Shown here: one piece after another, positions 1-7,992 of the stretch
Layout of the letters: each line of letters begins with the position of its first letter
Numbering within the stretch: position 1 is the first letter of the stretch
DNA from: Bradyrhizobium sp. AZCC 2176
GTDB taxonomy: Bacteria; Pseudomonadota; Alphaproteobacteria; Rhizobiales; Xanthobacteraceae
Length of the DNA: 64,000 nucleotides
Assembly (NCBI RefSeq): GCF_036924645.1
Contig: NZ_JAZHRX010000001.1
Coordinates: 4,739,501-4,803,500, forward strand
Direction: 5' to 3'
Made by a program: the position numbers and the translations under genes
The notes under the pieces: generated by a model
Seen by the model: only the letters and a program-made list of their open reading frames with translations
Told to the model about the DNA's origin: nothing
The model's database searches: none

Positions 1-17
1 CGGTTGCGGGACCGTCG

Positions 18-1259
18 ATGGAAGACGTGGTTGAGCGTGAGAACCTGAAGAAAGCGTTGGCGCGAGTGAAGCGCAACAAAGGTACGGCAGGCATTGACGG
101 TATGAATGTCGATGACTTGTCGGCCTACCTGAAGGAGCACTGGCCTACGGTTCGGGTCCAGTTGCTTGAAGGCATCTACAAGCCGCAGCCGGTGTGGCGC
201 GTCGAGATACCGAAGCCGTCGGGTGGCATGCGGCTGCTCGGCATTCCGACGGTGCTCGACCGCTTTATCCAGCAGGCGGTGATGCAGGTGCTGCAAGCCG
301 ACTGGGACGGAACGTTCTCCGAGACGAGCTTCGGCTTCCGGCCGAAGCGCTCGGCGCATCAGGCGGTAGAGCGGGCGCAGACGTATATTGCGTCCGGACA
401 CGCCATCGTCGTGGACATCGACCTGGAGAAGTTCTTCGACCGGGTCAACCACGATATCCTGATGGGGCTTGTTGCCAAGCGGGTTGCCGACAAACGCATC
501 CTGAAGCTGATCCGCGGCTTTCTGACCGCGGGTGCGATGGAAGGAGGCCTTGTCAGCCCGACGGAGGAAGGCACGCCGCAGGGTGGGCCGCTCTCGCCGC
601 TGTTGTCGAACCTGATGCTGGATGTGCTGGACAAGGAACTGGAGAAACGCGGCCATCGCTTCGTGCGCTACGCCGACGATTGCAACATCTATGTGCGCAG
701 TCAGAAGGCGGGCGAGCGGGTGCTGGCCGGGATCGAGCGGTTCATCGAGAAGCGCCTCAAGCTCAAGGTCAACAAAGCCAAGAGTGCGGTTGCCAAACCG
801 AGCGTTCGCAAGTTCCTGGGCTTCAGCTACACGAGTGGACGAAAGCCGCGACGGCGCGTTGCGCCGCAGGCCATCGCCCGCTTCAAGGCGAGAATTCGGG
901 AGCTGACGCGGCGCACGCGTGGACGAAGCCTTGCGCAGATCGTCAAGGAGCTGTCGGTCTACCTCATCGGGTGGCGGGGTTACTTCGGCTTCTGCCAAAC
1001 CCCGTCGGTGTTGCGCGCGCTTGAGGAATGGATCAGGCGGCGGTTGCGCGCCATCGCCTGGAAGCAATGGAAGTGTGGACCTGCTCGCTTTGCCGAGCTG
1101 CGACGCTGCGGCGTCGGCCGGGACCTGGCGGCGCGAACCGCCGGAAGCCCGCGTGGCCCTTGGCGGCTCGCAAGCAGCCCCGCGCTCACCACTGCAATGC
1201 CAATTGCTTTCTTCGGTTCACTCGGCCTGACTTCCATCACAGAACTACGACATGCATAA
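18..1259 (+). CDS. ltrA: Group II intron reverse transcriptase/maturase
   Basis: Multifunctional intron-encoded protein that helps the intron RNA fold and splice and copies it into DNA at new sites. The reverse transcriptase core is clear: an N-terminal RVKRNKGTAGIDGM block, the palm motif VVDIDLEKFFDRVNHD, the GTPQGGPLSPLLSN block and the catalytic YADD in FVRYADDCNIYV. A group II maturase region follows (YLIGWRGYFGF, then a basic IRRRLRAIAWKQWK segment). At 413 residues from the first ATG it is near full length. The frame stays open to the left window edge, so the true start and the 5' part of the intron RNA may lie outside. The 3' intron structure follows directly after the stop codon. No HNH endonuclease domain is visible at the C-terminus. 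Confidence 0.93.
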   Translation: MEDVVERENLKKALARVKRNKGTAGIDGMNVDDLSAYLKEHWPTVRVQLLEGIYKPQPVWRVEIPKPSGGMRLLGIPTVLDRFIQQAVMQVLQADWDGTFSETSFGFRPKRSAHQAVERAQTYIASGHAIVVDIDLEKFFDRVNHDILMGLVAKRVADKRILKLIRGFLTAGAMEGGLVSPTEEGTPQGGPLSPLLSNLMLDVLDKELEKRGHRFVRYADDCNIYVRSQKAGERVLAGIERFIEKRLKLKVNKAKSAVAKPSVRKFLGFSYTSGRKPRRRVAPQAIARFKARIRELTRRTRGRSLAQIVKELSVYLIGWRGYFGFCQTPSVLRALEEWIRRRLRAIAWKQWKCGPARFAELRRCGVGRDLAARTAGSPRGPWRLASSPALTTAMPIAFFGSLGLTSITELRHA

Positions 1260-1266
1260 TCCACCG

Positions 1267-1339
1267 AACCGCCGTATACGGACCCGTACGTACGGTGGTG
1301 TGGGAGGGGAGGAGCCGAGAGGCTCCCCCCTATCCCGAT
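1267..1339 (+). ncRNA. Group II intron domains V-VI and 3' end
   Basis: Just after the maturase stop codon, positions 1268-1300 form a hairpin (ACCGCCGTA pairing with TACGGTGGT) with the length and loop layout of group II domain V. A second GC-rich hairpin at about 1302-1336 ends in CCCCCCTATCCC, with an unpaired A as expected for the domain VI branch point. The intron 3' boundary is inferred at about 1339 (..CCGAT), before TTGCCCACCC. The fold was done by eye, so the exact boundary is approximate. Domains I-IV and the 5' splice site are upstream of the window or inside the coding region. Confidence 0.7.
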
Positions 1340-1448
1340 TTGCCCACCCTGCAATCTATCCGCGGGCAGGCCGGCGCTGTCCCCGCGCGCACAAAGGGGA
1401 TAAGCTTGCCCCTGCAGTCCAATCGAATACGCGAACGGGAGGTGTGCC

Positions 1449-2081
1449 ATGGCTACATCTGACTGGCGTCTCGAAGGCGAATGGATCAAGAACTGCAATT
1501 GCGCATTTGGCTGTCCGTGCGATTTCAATGCTCTGCCGACCGAAGGCTATTGCAAGGGAATGGTCGGCATGCGGATCACCAAAGGACATTTCGAGAAGAC
1601 CAAACTCGACGGTCTGGTTTTCGCAGCGACTGTCGATTTCCCAGGCGCACTGCACGAGGGCAATGGCCAGTTGCAGCCGATCATCGACGAGCGCGCCACG
1701 CCGGAACAACGCGAAGCGCTGTTCAACATCATGTCGGGCAAGAACTCCGCCGAAGGCACGCTATTCCAGATCCTCAGCCTGATCGTGACCAAAATGCATG
1801 AACCGTTGTTTGTGCCCTTCGAGTTCTCGTTCGACAAGAATGGACGGGTTGCGCGGGTCGTAGCCAAGGGCGTGCTGGAGACCGAGGTCGAGCCGATCAA
1901 GAATCCGGTAACCGGCGAGCCGCACCGCATTCAGGTGGTGATGCCTGAGGGATTCGAACACAAAGCGGCCGAGGTCGCGTCGGCCAACATCCGCTCGACC
2001 GGCGCCATAAAATTCGAAACCACGGGCACGCACAGCTCGCTGGCGAATGTCGTCCAGACGCCGGAGGGCGTCGCGGCCTAG
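1449..2081 (+). CDS. DUF1326 domain protein
   Basis: A 210-residue soluble protein recognised as a DUF1326 member, a family of unknown function common in Proteobacteria and Actinobacteria. The N-terminus carries the family's Cys cluster NCNCAFGCPCDF (Cys16, Cys18, Cys22, Cys24), which suggests metal binding or a thiol centre; this is inference. There is no signal peptide or membrane segment. The start is supported by GGGAGGTG seven bases upstream of the ATG. It is followed 50 bases later by a DUF2182 membrane protein on the same strand. That pairing recurs in other genomes and suggests a joint, still undefined role. The group II intron ends about 110 bp upstream and may separate the pair from its original promoter. 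Confidence 0.85.
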   Translation: MATSDWRLEGEWIKNCNCAFGCPCDFNALPTEGYCKGMVGMRITKGHFEKTKLDGLVFAATVDFPGALHEGNGQLQPIIDERATPEQREALFNIMSGKNSAEGTLFQILSLIVTKMHEPLFVPFEFSFDKNGRVARVVAKGVLETEVEPIKNPVTGEPHRIQVVMPEGFEHKAAEVASANIRSTGAIKFETTGTHSSLANVVQTPEGVAA

Positions 2082-2131
2082 CGCTGCACCCGAATCCAAC
2101 TCTAGGTGCCGTCCAGCAGCGGGGTGGATTC

Positions 2132-2929
2132 ATGATGAGCAGTTCGGCACTTGAACAGACCCTGCGCCACGATCGCCTGATCGTGGCCATCGGAATTGCC
2201 ACGGTGGTTGCGTTCTCCTGGGGCTATCTGCTTGCCGGCGCCGGCATCGACACGAGCATGGCCGACATGCCGATGGATCCCGAGCCCTGGTCGCCGGCCC
2301 AGGCATGGCTCATGTTCGCGATGTGGTGGGTGATGATGATCGCGATGATGGTGCCCAGTGCCGCGCCCACGATCCTGCTGTTCGCGACAATCAAGCGCAG
2401 GCAGGCAACGACGGACAGTCCCGTCATCGCAAGCTGGCTCTTTCTCGCCGGCTATCTCGTGATCTGGGCAGGCTTTAGCCTGGTCGCGGTCTCGCTGCAG
2501 TGGGGACTTGAGCAGGCCGGGCTGCTGTCCAGCATGATGGCGAGCACCAGCAGCGTGCTCGCCGGAGGCATCCTGATTGCCGCCGGGCTCTATCAGTGGA
2601 CGCCGATCAAGCGCGCCTGCCTTCGTTACTGCCAGAGCCCGGTGCTGTTTCTCTCAAGGTACTGGCAGCCGGACGCGATCGGCGCGCTGCGCATGGGCTT
2701 TCGGCACGGCGGCTACTGCGTCGGTTGTTGCTGGTTCCTGATGGCGCTGCTTTTCGTTGCCGGCGTGATGAACCTGGTCTGGGTCGTTGCGGTCGCGATC
2801 TATGTCGCTTTCGAAAAACTGCTGCCGCGCAGCCGATGGCTCAGCCGCGCTGCAGGCGTGGGGCTGATTGTGGCCGGCGGCGTGGTGATTGCTCTCGGCC
2901 TGACCGGCACGGCGCCCACGTCGCTGTAG
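2132..2929 (+). CDS. DUF2182 integral membrane protein
   Basis: A 265-residue polytopic inner-membrane protein that matches the DUF2182 family (often labelled predicted metal-binding membrane protein). About six or seven hydrophobic segments are visible. The second carries the typical Met-rich stretch MFAMWWVMMIAMMVPS, and a central GYCVGCCW motif offers several Cys residues, consistent with metal handling but not proof of it. The start at the first of two adjacent ATGs follows the purine-rich GGGGTGG. It is probably co-transcribed with the DUF1326 gene just upstream. It runs convergently towards the TetR gene, with a gap of only six bases between their ends. Function is unknown. Confidence 0.85.
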   Translation: MMSSSALEQTLRHDRLIVAIGIATVVAFSWGYLLAGAGIDTSMADMPMDPEPWSPAQAWLMFAMWWVMMIAMMVPSAAPTILLFATIKRRQATTDSPVIASWLFLAGYLVIWAGFSLVAVSLQWGLEQAGLLSSMMASTSSVLAGGILIAAGLYQWTPIKRACLRYCQSPVLFLSRYWQPDAIGALRMGFRHGGYCVGCCWFLMALLFVAGVMNLVWVVAVAIYVAFEKLLPRSRWLSRAAGVGLIVAGGVVIALGLTGTAPTSL

Positions 2930-2935
2930 CCCGCC

Positions 2936-3595
2936 TCAGACGGCGACGAGCTCCGCAGGGCTGCCGGTCCGCTTCGGCTTCTTCGCCTTCGATGGCCCGA
3001 ACAGATTGCCGGCGGCAAGGCCTGCGGTGTCGGCGACGCCGGGGTCGCGCGAGACCATGGCGGCGACGATGGCGCCGTCGATCAACAATGCAAGTTGATG
3101 GGCAAGCATTTGCGGCTCGGCCGCGCCCATTTCACCGGCGAGCTTTTCGATATGCGCCAGCACCACCTTCTTGTGGCGCAGCGCGATGTTGCGAAACTGC
3201 TTGGCGTTCTTGTCGTGCTCGGCGACGGCGTTGATGAAGGGGCAGCCGTAGAAGCGCTCCTCGGCGAACCAGCGTTTCAGCGCCGGAAAAATCCGCGTCA
3301 GCTTCGCCTGCGCATCGCCGCCACCATCTTCCATCGCGCCGATGAACCATTGGCGCCACGCCTTGCCCTCGCTTTCCAGCACGGCGTTGACGAGGTTGGT
3401 CTTCGATCCGAACAGCTTGTAGAGCGTGGTCTTGGCGGTGCCGGCCTCGTCGATGATGGCGTCGATGCCGGTGGCGTTGATGCCGTTCTTGCAGAACAGA
3501 TGCGTCGCCGCGCTGAGCAGGCGACCGCGCGCGGATTCTTCGTCGCCTGCGGCCGACGCCGCGACAGCTTTCCTTTTGGAAACCGATTTGCCCAT
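2936..3595 (-). CDS. TetR/AcrR family transcriptional regulator
   Basis: A 219-residue one-component repressor. Residues about 22-70 form the TetR N-terminal DNA-binding domain: LLSAATHLFCKNGINATGIDAIIDEAG followed by TKTTLYKLF-type recognition helix residues (TAKTTLYKLFGSK). The C-terminal ligand-binding part contains FYGCPFINAV, a signature of TetR members with a TetR_C_11-like fold. It is divergent from the OsmC operon, across a 227-bp intergenic region that also holds a sigma-54-type promoter, so it could act on that region, on itself or on a distant gene. The ligand cannot be inferred. Codon use matches its neighbours. Confidence 0.88.
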   Translation of the reverse strand: MGKSVSKRKAVAASAAGDEESARGRLLSAATHLFCKNGINATGIDAIIDEAGTAKTTLYKLFGSKTNLVNAVLESEGKAWRQWFIGAMEDGGGDAQAKLTRIFPALKRWFAEERFYGCPFINAVAEHDKNAKQFRNIALRHKKVVLAHIEKLAGEMGAAEPQMLAHQLALLIDGAIVAAMVSRDPGVADTAGLAAGNLFGPSKAKKPKRTGSPAELVAV

Positions 3596-3766
3596 GCGCC
3601 GCAGTTAATCGGAGCGCGGCCCAATCATCAAGCCGCATCTTTGCGCTGAAAATAATCGCAACCCACGCGGCAATTGCTTCGCGCCTGTGCAGCGCGGCGC
3701 TGATCAATTTCCGGGCAGTGATCGCTAAGCGGCGAGAGAGCTTCGCCTTTTGGCTCTGGCCCGATC

Positions 3767-3782
3767 TGGCACGCTTAATGCA
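3767..3782 (+). promoter_or_regulatory. Sigma-54 (RpoN) -24/-12 promoter for the OsmC operon
   Basis: The sequence TGGCACGCTTAATGCA fits the RpoN consensus TGGCACG-N4-TTGCA with one mismatch (A for the first T of the -12 element). The invariant GG (3768-3769) and GC (3780-3781) are exactly 10 bases apart. Transcription would start near 3793, about 30 bases before the OsmC start codon at 3823, which also rules out upstream start codons for that gene. No clear copy of the 9949-9977 palindrome is visible upstream, so which activator acts here is inferred only. Confidence 0.72.
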
Positions 3783-3822
3783 GGAAACAGAACGTTCGGT
3801 ATCCTACCTAGGGAGAGAAATG

Positions 3823-4365
3823 ATGACCGCGGTCGCTCAAAAAACGGTGCTCACCGGCTGCCTTGCACCGATAGACAAAAATGGGCTCGATCAGCTCATT
3901 GCCAATGGCAAGGCCAATCCGAAGGTCATCAAGACCTTGAAGTGCAAGACGGTGGCGGAGGGCAGGTTCCGCCACGCCAACTACATCCGTAACCTTGCGC
4001 CCTATATCGTCGATGAGCCGCCGGGCCTGCTCGGCGATGACACCGCGCCCAATCCGTCGGAAGCGTCACTCGCCGCGCTGGGCTCGTGCCTTGCGGTCGG
4101 CCTGCACGCCAACGCCGTTCATCGCGGTTGGATCGTCAACAAGCTCGAACTCGAACTCGAAGGCGATCTCAACATCACCGCGGTCTGGGGCACCGGCGAC
4201 GTCAGCGAGAAGCCGGTCGGCTTCACCGACGTCCGGGTCAAGGTCGACATGGAATGCGAGGGCATTCCGAAGAGCGAGATCGACGCGCTGGTGGCCCACG
4301 TCAAGCAATGGTCGCCGGTCGCCAACACTTTTACGCGGCCCGTCAATCTCGAAGTCAGCGCTTAA
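3823..4365 (+). CDS. OsmC family protein
   Basis: A 180-residue OsmC/Ohr-superfamily protein. Family members are usually thiol-dependent peroxidases, and some are non-peroxidase relatives such as YhfA. The core motif SEASLAALGSCLAVGLHANA gives the peroxidatic-position Cys89. The second family Cys, normally in a CPVS-like motif, is Ser164 here (KQWSPVANT), so a classical two-Cys peroxidase cycle is doubtful. The start is chosen because GGGAGAG lies at 3811 and because the sigma-54 promoter ends at 3782; an adjacent ATG at 3820 is equally in frame. It is the first gene of an operon with an ACAD-like enzyme (31 bp downstream) and a rhodanese, which suggests a role in sulfur or reactive-thiol chemistry. 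Confidence 0.87.
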   Translation: MTAVAQKTVLTGCLAPIDKNGLDQLIANGKANPKVIKTLKCKTVAEGRFRHANYIRNLAPYIVDEPPGLLGDDTAPNPSEASLAALGSCLAVGLHANAVHRGWIVNKLELELEGDLNITAVWGTGDVSEKPVGFTDVRVKVDMECEGIPKSEIDALVAHVKQWSPVANTFTRPVNLEVSA

Positions 4366-4396
4366 GCGGCCACGACAGGCCATTGGGGAGGGTTTG

Positions 4397-5521
4397 ATGG
4401 GTTCACTAGCGGTATCCCGGCTCGCGATTGGCGAAGCTCTGCCATCGGCCTCGATCGCCGATCAGGTCGCGGCGATTGCACGCAAAGAGCTCGCTCCCCA
4501 GGCCATCGCGATCGACGAAGGTACGATCTTCCCCGATGTGCTGCTCCGGCGTCTCGGCGAAGCCGGTGCCTGGGGCAGCCACCAACCGGTGAATGGCGCG
4601 GCCGACCTGCGCTGCGCCATTCAATCGATCGCAGCCCTCGGCGAAGTCTGCGGCGCCACCGCCTTCATGGCGTGGTGCCAGAACACGCTCGTCTGGTACG
4701 CCGCAAATTCGGGCAATCCAGAACTCGTCGCCAAGTTTGCCGGCAAGTTCGCCAGCGGCGAGATTCTCGGCGGCACCGGACTGTCCAACCCGATGAAGAG
4801 TTTTTTCGGCATCGAGAAGCTGAAACTCAGGGGACGCAAGGTCGAGGGCGGCTACATCGTGCGCGGCGCGCTGCCCTGGGTCTCCAATCTCGGCGCCGAT
4901 CATTTCTTCGGCACCATCTTCGAACGTGAAGACGAGGCTGGCGGGATCGTGATGTTTCTCGCCGACTGCGCCAATCCCGCGATCACGCTGCAGCCGTGCA
5001 AGCCGTTCCTGGCGATGGACGGCACCGGCACCTATGGTGTGCAGTTTCGCGATGTTTTCGTGCCGGACGAACTGATCCTGGCCGAGCCCGCCGGGCCGTT
5101 CGTCAAGAAAATCCGCGCCGGCTTCATCCTGCTGCAGGCCGGCATGGCGCTCGGCCTGATCAAGGATTGCATCCAGATCATGGATGAGGTCGAGGCGCCG
5201 CTCGGCCACGTCAACCGCTATCTGCCGCAGCAGCCGTTGCAGTTCCGCGAGCTCCATGCCGAGTTCGAGAAGGAGACGATGGCGCTGGCGCGCGATCCCT
5301 ACAACTCCGACGACAGCTACTGGCGGCGCGTGGTGGCGCTTCGGCTGCGCGCCGGCGACGCCAGTGTCGCGGCTGCGCATGCGGCGATGCTCCATTGCGG
5401 CGCGCGCGGCTACCTGAAGAGCCATCGCGCCCAACGCCGGCTCCGCGAAGCCTATTTCGTCGCCATCGTCACCCCCGCCACCAAGCAGCTTCGCAAGATG
5501 CTGGCCGGCGACGAGCACTAA
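4397..5521 (+). CDS. Acyl-CoA dehydrogenase family flavoprotein
   Basis: A 374-residue ACAD-fold flavoprotein. The N-terminal helical domain (residues 1-110), the middle beta domain with GGTGLSNPMKSFFG and GYIVRGALPWVSN, and the C-terminal helical bundle are all visible. The usual catalytic Glu context of beta-oxidation enzymes is not evident, and the order resembles the flavin-dependent monooxygenase/desulfurisation branch (DszC/SfnC-like) as much as true dehydrogenases; that assignment is inference. GGGGAGGG sits six bases before the ATG. The gene is second in the OsmC-ACAD-rhodanese operon, with a 51-bp gap to the rhodanese. The substrate is unknown, but the neighbours point to a sulfur compound rather than a fatty acid. 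Confidence 0.83.
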   Translation: MGSLAVSRLAIGEALPSASIADQVAAIARKELAPQAIAIDEGTIFPDVLLRRLGEAGAWGSHQPVNGAADLRCAIQSIAALGEVCGATAFMAWCQNTLVWYAANSGNPELVAKFAGKFASGEILGGTGLSNPMKSFFGIEKLKLRGRKVEGGYIVRGALPWVSNLGADHFFGTIFEREDEAGGIVMFLADCANPAITLQPCKPFLAMDGTGTYGVQFRDVFVPDELILAEPAGPFVKKIRAGFILLQAGMALGLIKDCIQIMDEVEAPLGHVNRYLPQQPLQFRELHAEFEKETMALARDPYNSDDSYWRRVVALRLRAGDASVAAAHAAMLHCGARGYLKSHRAQRRLREAYFVAIVTPATKQLRKMLAGDEH

Positions 5522-5572
5522 AGGGATTTCCGACCGACCCAACCAGCAACCACAAAACAGGAGAGGCCTGCC

Positions 5573-6451
5573 ATGACGGACGTTCTGATAACTGCCGGCG
5601 AACTCGCGGAATTCCTCACGAAAGAGCCAGGTGTCGTCATCGACACCCGCAACCCCGAGGCCTACGGCGCGGGGCATCTCGCTGGCGCCGTCAATGTCCA
5701 CGAAATCTTCACTTATCTGGCGACCTCGACGCCGGAAGGCATTCACGAGCTGAAAACAAAATTCGCCGATGCGTTCGGCGCCGCCGGGCTCTCGGGCAAA
5801 GAGACCGCCGTCATCTACGAACAGTCGATGAATTCGGGCTTCGGCCAGTCCTGCCGCGGCTATTACCTGCTGACCATGCTCGGCTATCCCAAGATCAAGG
5901 TGCTGCATGGCGGCTACGACGCTTGGGCCGCGGCGGGCCTGCCGGTGACCAAGGACGTGCCGTCGCCGGTGAAGGCGTCGTTCACGGTCGTGCCGGAGGC
6001 GGGCGACATCCTGATCGACGCCAAGACCATGCTGGCCGCCGTCGGCAAGCCCGGCATCGCGCTGCTCGACGTCCGCGACATCGACGAGTGGATCGGCGAA
6101 AGCTCATCTCCGTATGGGAAGGATTTCTGCCCGCGCAAGGGGCGCATCCCCGGCGCGGTCTGGCTGGAATGGTACCGCATGATGAAGCCGACCGCGGAAG
6201 GGCCGCGCTTCAAGTCGAAGAACGAAATTTTGGCGGAGTGCGCGACCGTCGGCATCACCGAGAATACGCCGGTCTATCTCTACTGCTTCAAGGGCGCGCG
6301 CGCCTCGAACACGTTCCTGGCGCTGAAGAACGCCGGCGTGAAGGATGTGCGGATGTATTTCGGCTCCTGGAACGAATGGTCGCGCGATCCGTCGCTGCCG
6401 ATCGAGGAGGGGCTGCCGACGGAGGCCAAGCTCACTACCAAGGCGGCGTAA
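5573..6451 (+). CDS. Sulfurtransferase with tandem rhodanese domains
   Basis: A 292-residue two-domain rhodanese, the layout of thiosulfate or 3-mercaptopyruvate sulfurtransferases, which move a sulfane sulfur to cyanide or a thiol acceptor. The N-terminal domain (about 5-125) has VIDTRNPEAYGAGHLAGAVN but no loop Cys and is presumably structural. The C-terminal domain (about 143-280) has LLDVRDIDEW and the active-site loop CFKGARAS with nucleophile Cys238. The loop differs from the CRxGxx loops of TST and MST, so the donor is open. GGAGAGG precedes the ATG. The location in a sigma-54-type operon next to cyanate uptake and cyanase genes makes a cyanide/thiocyanate link attractive but unproven. 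Confidence 0.88.
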   Translation: MTDVLITAGELAEFLTKEPGVVIDTRNPEAYGAGHLAGAVNVHEIFTYLATSTPEGIHELKTKFADAFGAAGLSGKETAVIYEQSMNSGFGQSCRGYYLLTMLGYPKIKVLHGGYDAWAAAGLPVTKDVPSPVKASFTVVPEAGDILIDAKTMLAAVGKPGIALLDVRDIDEWIGESSSPYGKDFCPRKGRIPGAVWLEWYRMMKPTAEGPRFKSKNEILAECATVGITENTPVYLYCFKGARASNTFLALKNAGVKDVRMYFGSWNEWSRDPSLPIEEGLPTEAKLTTKAA

Positions 6452-6612
6452 GGACGTGTCCGACGCTGCAGTCTGATTCTACGGAAACGGACTGCAGCCA
6501 GGGGCCTGCGGCCTCGGCGTCACGGCGCGAGTTGTGGAACCGCGCCATCGCGCCGCTCTGGCGTTCCCGATATCCGGTGCGTATAATCGCGGCGCAGTTG
6601 GTGGTCGCGCGG

Positions 6613-7224
6613 ATGTCGATGTTCTCAAGCAGATTAGGTCTCGCAGTTGTGGCGGTTATGCTGTGCTTGGGCGCACGAACGGCCCATGCCCAGGCTTCGC
6701 CGGTGAATTACTGGATTCCCGGCTGGCCGATGGGTTTTAGCGGCGATGCCGGCGAGAGCCCGAACGGTTACGGCAACTTTCCGAGCTTCGACTTCCGCGA
6801 CGTCGGAAACGGCTCTTCCTATGCGCGGTACAATTTTTCGAACGGCTTTTTTGTCGGCAGCCAGCGCAGCAGCATGGGCCTCAGCGGCATCAGCCAAAGT
6901 GCGTTCGGCAGTTTCGGCTCGCTCTACAGCGAAGGCGTACAGTTCGGCTACAGCTTGAAGAACAGCGGCTTGCCCGTCACCTTCTATGCCGGTTTCGACA
7001 CGCTGAAATACAATACCGGCATCGGCGGCCCGTTCGCGCCGTTCGACTCCAAATCGGGCACGCTGCCAATCTCCAGCGTGAATGCCGGCGTCGAATTCCA
7101 GGCGACGTCGAATCTCAGCCTGTCGCTTGGGGTCGGCTACGTCCAGCAGTCGGGTCGGCTCGACAGCGAGATCAATTCGCTCCCCGGCGCCTCGCCGTTC
7201 GCCATCGGCGGGCGCCGCTACTAA
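6613..7224 (+). CDS. Putative outer-membrane beta-barrel protein
   Basis: A 203-residue exported protein. Residues 1-28 form a signal peptide (basic start, hydrophobic LGLAVVAVMLCLG, cleavage near AHA-QA). The mature part is rich in Gly, Ser, Tyr and Phe, with alternating hydrophobic strands such as VQFGYSLKNS and LSLSLGVGYVQQ, as seen in small outer-membrane barrels. No specific family was recognised. The start at 6613 is chosen for the signal peptide; an ATG at 6619 is also possible. A TATAAT-like box at 6583-6588 lies about 25 bp upstream. It begins 161 bp after the rhodanese and may be a separate transcript. Confidence 0.7.
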   Translation: MSMFSSRLGLAVVAVMLCLGARTAHAQASPVNYWIPGWPMGFSGDAGESPNGYGNFPSFDFRDVGNGSSYARYNFSNGFFVGSQRSSMGLSGISQSAFGSFGSLYSEGVQFGYSLKNSGLPVTFYAGFDTLKYNTGIGGPFAPFDSKSGTLPISSVNAGVEFQATSNLSLSLGVGYVQQSGRLDSEINSLPGASPFAIGGRRY

Positions 7225-7360
7225 GCGTGGATTCGTAATTACGGCAGGTCCGCTTTACTCCCGGAATGCGATATCAAGCCGACATTGATACATGTCGCCT
7301 TTGGACAGCGATGACATCAACAAATGATAGAGGCAGCCAACTAAGGCGGCCTCTTTGTTT

Positions 7361-7669
7361 TTATTGCCTTATCACGCCAGAAAAAGTCGCGCCTTTGGGG
7401 CCGACAAAAATACCTGTCGCCATACAGTTCGAATATGACGTTTGGCAAGCGGGCGAGTTGGCATTGTTCCTCCCGCATATCTTTGCGTAAGAAGTACATG
7501 TTTTCCCGGCTGCGTTCTTCTTCAATTTTCCGAATGCCTTATCTCTCGCACGCTCGCCGCGATAGGAGCCTGGAGACCCCTTTCCGTCCATTACTGAGGC
7601 AATAGCTGGGGCTGTCAAAAAGTCCATGGCGCAAATCGACAGCGAAAGAGCAATAGCGACCGTTCTCAA
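7361..7669 (-). CDS. Small secreted Cys-containing protein, unknown function
   Basis: A 102-residue protein read from a TTG start at 7669. That start is chosen because GAGGAGGGG (7672-7680 on the reverse strand) is an excellent ribosome-binding site directly before it; an upstream in-frame ATG at 7687 would bury this site in coding sequence. Residues 1-25 look like a signal peptide ending PAIA-S. The mature part is short and basic, with four Cys residues (CTSYAKIC, PACQTSYSNC), consistent with two disulfides in the periplasm. Composition is less GC-rich than the neighbours, which suggests acquired DNA or weak constraint. No homologue family was recognised. Confidence 0.55.
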   Translation of the reverse strand: MRTVAIALSLSICAMDFLTAPAIASVMDGKGSPGSYRGERARDKAFGKLKKNAAGKTCTSYAKICGRNNANSPACQTSYSNCMATGIFVGPKGATFSGVIRQ

Positions 7670-7992
7670 TTTCCCCTCCTCAATCAAAAGCAGTAGCTAA
7701 TCACGACAACGCCAGCGCTTCAATGCCGGTTGGTTTGTCGGTCTTGATGAGGGAATAGCCAGTCAACGCAGAGCAAAACGGGCCACTGCAATTTTCAAAC
7801 GAGGCTGATGAGGGTCGAAACAGGCCAGTACCCTCCCGCCCATAGGAACGGATCGTGACCTTGGGTCAATTCAGGTACATGGCCTTCGTTGGCTGCAAGT
7901 CCACTTTGGGTCACACAATGCGCCGATTACGGTCAAGCCGGCTGCCTTCCATATTGCCGTGGGAAGCCGAAGTTTATGAGTACACGCCCCAA
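7670..7992. other. Intergenic region, 323 bp, no gene seen
   Basis: Apart from the ribosome-binding site of the small secreted protein at its left end, no convincing coding frame, terminator or repeat was found. The region lies between two minus-strand genes, downstream of the sigma-54 activator. It is somewhat less GC-rich than the flanks. Confidence 0.4.

Noticed and set aside
1..1448. Intact, fully contained group II intron
   Set aside because: Only the maturase and the 3' domains are in the window; the 5' end and domain I cannot be seen.
4406..5908. Long open frame on the minus strand opposite the ACAD and rhodanese genes
   Set aside because: It mirrors the plus-strand codons of high-GC genes, crosses a gene boundary and shows no recognisable domain.
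5521..6612. Long reading frame that leads into the beta-barrel gene at 6613
   Set aside because: This part overlaps the rhodanese gene out of frame; only the part from 6613 has a signal peptide and normal codon use.
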